Below, piece by piece: positions 62,195-64,000 of a stretch of 64,000 nucleotides of DNA. The notes below the pieces were generated by a model. It was given only the letters and a program-made list of their open reading frames with translations. It had not been told where the DNA came from and did no database searches. The DNA comes from Streptomyces buecherae. GTDB lineage: Bacteria; Actinomycetota; Actinomycetes; Streptomycetales; Streptomycetaceae. Position numbers and translations under genes: made by a program. Location: positions 2,754,501-2,818,500 of the forward strand of contig NZ_CP060404.1 in the NCBI RefSeq assembly GCF_014295035.1, in the 5' to 3' direction. Every line of letters starts with the position of its first letter. Position 1 is the first letter of the stretch.

Positions 62195-64000
62195 CGGTGT
62201 GCGGGGCTCGGCGCGCCGCGTGCGCGGGGGCGGCCACCGACCGCAGGGCGCCGGCGCGCGGGAACGAGAGATCGCCGGACAGTTCGGGAACGCCGCGCGC
62301 GCCCGCCGGACCGGGGGCCGCGCCCCCGCCCACCGCCGGGCCGCCCCGCTCACCGGCCACCCCGGAGAATGCCTCCCGCTCCTCGTCCGTTGGCCATAAC
62401 TCGCCCGACCTGGCGCCCAGTTCACCCCCGGGCCAGACACGCTCGGTGGCGTCCTCCGCGTCGCAATCGGCGTCGTACGCGGCGCCGTAGGCGCTGGCGT
62501 ACGCACCGCCGTACGCGGCACCCGGGTAGGCCGCGCCCACGCGGTCGTGCGACGCGTCGGCCTCGTGCGACGCTTCGTCCTCATGCGGCGCGCCGGCGTC
62601 GTGCGGCGCGCCGGCGTCGTGCGGCGCGCCGGCGTCGTGCGGCGCGCCGGCGTCGTGCGGCGCGCCGGCGTCGTCCCGGTCGTCCGCCGCCGCCCGCGCG
62701 GTGCCGCCGTCGCCCGCTCTCTCGCGAGCGCCGGCGCTCGCGGCGTCGGGCGCGACCTCGGACGCGGCACCGCGCACGGGGGCCGTGCCGGACGCCGGGG
62801 CGGCGTCCGGCACGCCGCACGCGGCTCCCGTCGCCCCGTCACACTCGCCCGTTCCGTCGGCGGCGCGCGAGCCGTCCGCCCCGCTCGCCCCGGCCACTTC
62901 CGGGGTGACGGCCTCGGGCTGCCAGCCGTGTCGGTCCAGCGCGCGGGCGAGGGCGCGCACCATGCGGGGGTCGAACTGCGAGCCGGCGCAGCGCCGGAGC
63001 TCCTCCACGGCCACGGACACCGGGCGCGCGCGGCGGTAGCTGCGCGTCGAGGTCATGGCGTCGAAGGCGTCGGCCACCGCCACCACCCGGGCCACCTCGG
63101 GGATGTCGCGCCCGGCGAGGCCGTGCGGATATCCGCTGCCGTCCAGCCGTTCGTGGTGGTGCAGGATCGCCGACCGGGCCTCCGCCAGGCACGCGATGTC
63201 GCGCACCATCGCGTCCCCGTGCTCCGGGTGCAGCTCGATGACGCACCGTTCCTGCGGGGTCAACGGGCCGTTCTTGCGCAGCAGTCGGGTCGGCACGCCG
63301 AGCTTGCCGACGTCGTGCAGGACCCCGGCCACCCGCAGCACCTCAAGGCGCTCCGCCGCCATGCCCAGCTCGCGGGCGATCAACACCGAGGCGGCGCCCA
63401 CGCGTTCGCCGTGCCCGCGCGTGTAGCGGTCCTTGAGGTCGACGGCCTGCACCAGGGCGCGCACGGCCGCGTGATGCGTGGCGCGCTCGGGCGCCCGGGG
63501 GCCGAAGGCCCAGCCGGCGACGGAGATCGGCACCAGCACGAGGAGCGCGGCCGGCGGCCCGTAGGGGCTGTGCCACAACAGCGCCATCACCAGCCCCACC
63601 AGCCCGTGCACGGCGTACGGGGCGCAGGAGCCGCACAGGTCGCGCGGGCGCCCCCACCCCGCGCCGCGGCCACCGACGGCGGCCCGCGCCCCCCGGTCCA
63701 GGCCCGCCTGGAGCAGCCCGTACGCGAGCGCCGCCCCGGTGGCGGGCAGGAGGGCGCGGGGCAGGTCGGCGGCGGCGAGGGCGGCCGGGCCGCCGAGCGC
63801 GGCGAAGGCCGCGGCGCTCCCGTACGTGGCGAGCGCGAGCCGGGCGGCGCGCCAGCCACGGCTGGCGGTGGCCGGCCCGCCGCCCAGTTCGGCGGGTGCG
63901 GCCCGGCCGATGAGGGCGCCGGGGACGGGGACGAGCGCCGCGGCGGCGGGCGGCAACAAAAAGGCCCCGGCCAGGAGCGCGGGGCTGCACCAGTCGAAGG
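62181..64000 (-). CDS. HD-GYP domain membrane protein, N-terminus beyond window
   Basis: The frame is open at the right edge, and 606 codons are visible. Hydrophobic segments (to about 63500) precede an HD-GYP domain with KDRYTRGHGERVGAASVLIA, GVLHDVGKLGVP, and ILHHHERLDGSGYPHGLAGR followed by AVADAFDAMTSTRSYR: the complete HD and GYP signatures of c-di-GMP phosphodiesterases. A long low-complexity Ala/Gly/Asp/His tail follows, including five DAGAPH repeats, before the stop at 62181. In Streptomyces c-di-GMP governs BldD and development (established). Operon partner: the degenerate HD protein downstream. Confidence 0.85.
   Translation of the reverse strand, partial: FDWCSPALLAGAFLLPPAAAALVPVPGALIGRAAPAELGGGPATASRGWRAARLALATYGSAAAFAALGGPAALAAADLPRALLPATGAALAYGLLQAGLDRGARAAVGGRGAGWGRPRDLCGSCAPYAVHGLVGLVMALLWHSPYGPPAALLVLVPISVAGWAFGPRAPERATHHAAVRALVQAVDLKDRYTRGHGERVGAASVLIARELGMAAERLEVLRVAGVLHDVGKLGVPTRLLRKNGPLTPQERCVIELHPEHGDAMVRDIACLAEARSAILHHHERLDGSGYPHGLAGRDIPEVARVVAVADAFDAMTSTRSYRRARPVSVAVEELRRCAGSQFDPRMVRALARALDRHGWQPEAVTPEVAGASGADGSRAADGTGECDGATGAACGVPDAAPASGTAPVRGAASEVAPDAASAGARERAGDGGTARAAADDRDDAGAPHDAGAPHDAGAPHDAGAPHDAGAPHEDEASHEADASHDRVGAAYPGAAYGGAYASAYGAAYDADCDAEDATERVWPGGELGARSGELWPTDEEREAFSGVAGERGGPAVGGGAAPGPAGARGVPELSGDLSFPRAGALRSVAAPAHAARRAPHTDGQG
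62583..62672. repeat. 18-bp tandem repeat encoding DAGAPH
   Basis: About five near-identical 18-bp units (plus-strand phase GTCGTGCGGCGCGCCGGC) lie inside the C-terminal tail of the HD-GYP gene. In frame, they add six residues per copy, so copy number may vary between strains. Confidence 0.85.

Noticed and set aside
59768-62908. Open frame of 1046 codons on the plus strand
   Set aside because: Antisense to the TPR and HD genes. Composition becomes pure Arg/Pro/Thr toward the end, and there are no motifs.

Overview
The window is high-GC actinobacterial chromosome, most likely Streptomyces. The evidence is the codon use (G/C at nearly every third position), GTG starts, divergent CGNR regulators, a nickel superoxide dismutase with its maturation protease, a WhiB-like protein, a SigB-type sigma factor with a switch-kinase partner, the complete das chitobiose locus, and a B12-riboswitch-controlled class Ia ribonucleotide reductase. 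From memory, the gene order matches the Streptomyces coelicolor core segment running from about SCO5262 (oxidoreductase, malic enzyme, ABC importer) through sodN/sodX, prsH-sigH, wblE and dasA-D/dasR to nrdAB. Database comparison was not possible here.

Layout. 1-5.2 kb: edge of a monooxygenase-like gene, a membrane protein, an MFS exporter divergent from a CGNR zinc-finger regulator with a perfect palindrome between them, and a GNAT-like protein. 5.4-13.9 kb: oxidoreductase, malic enzyme, a three-gene polar amino acid ABC importer, a methyltransferase, a second CGNR regulator, sodX and sodN. 13.87-23.22 kb: a decayed integrative element inserted at the 3' end of sodN, bounded by imperfect direct repeats that each carry the sodN tail and terminator. 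Its left half holds a tyrosine recombinase broken over three frames and remnants of four transposases. Its right half is visibly AT-richer and holds two intact genes: a three-TM membrane protein and a 1030-residue protein joining an HD phosphohydrolase-like domain to an Hsp90/HtpG-like ATPase. I consider this cassette the best candidate for an undescribed (possibly anti-phage) system.

23.2-33.8 kb: core and semi-core genes (CorA transporter, FabH-like ketosynthase, glutaminase, amidase, PLP enzyme, Na+/H+ antiporter, UBP zinc finger, GNAT). 34-41.9 kb: stress and signalling genes (prsH-sigH, lipid kinase, wblE with a CRP-type operator, PdtaS-like histidine kinase, TetR/SDR pair). 42.9-49.7 kb: das locus with dre operators and divergent dasR, followed by a PIG-L deacetylase. 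50.6-57.7 kb: cstA with its small YbdD partner, then NrdR boxes, cobalamin riboswitch and nrdAB. 57.9-64 kb: membrane protein, peptide deformylase with a long hairpin terminator, TPR protein, and two overlapping HD/HD-GYP membrane proteins, the upstream one cut by the window edge.

Two themes cut across the window. Several genes have a TANNNT -10 element only 6-7 nt before the start codon and no convincing Shine-Dalgarno, suggesting leaderless mRNAs. Metal and metabolite sensing also recurs: Ni (sodN), B12 and dNTP (nrdAB), N-acetylglucosamine-related (DasR) and cAMP-type (wblE) control.
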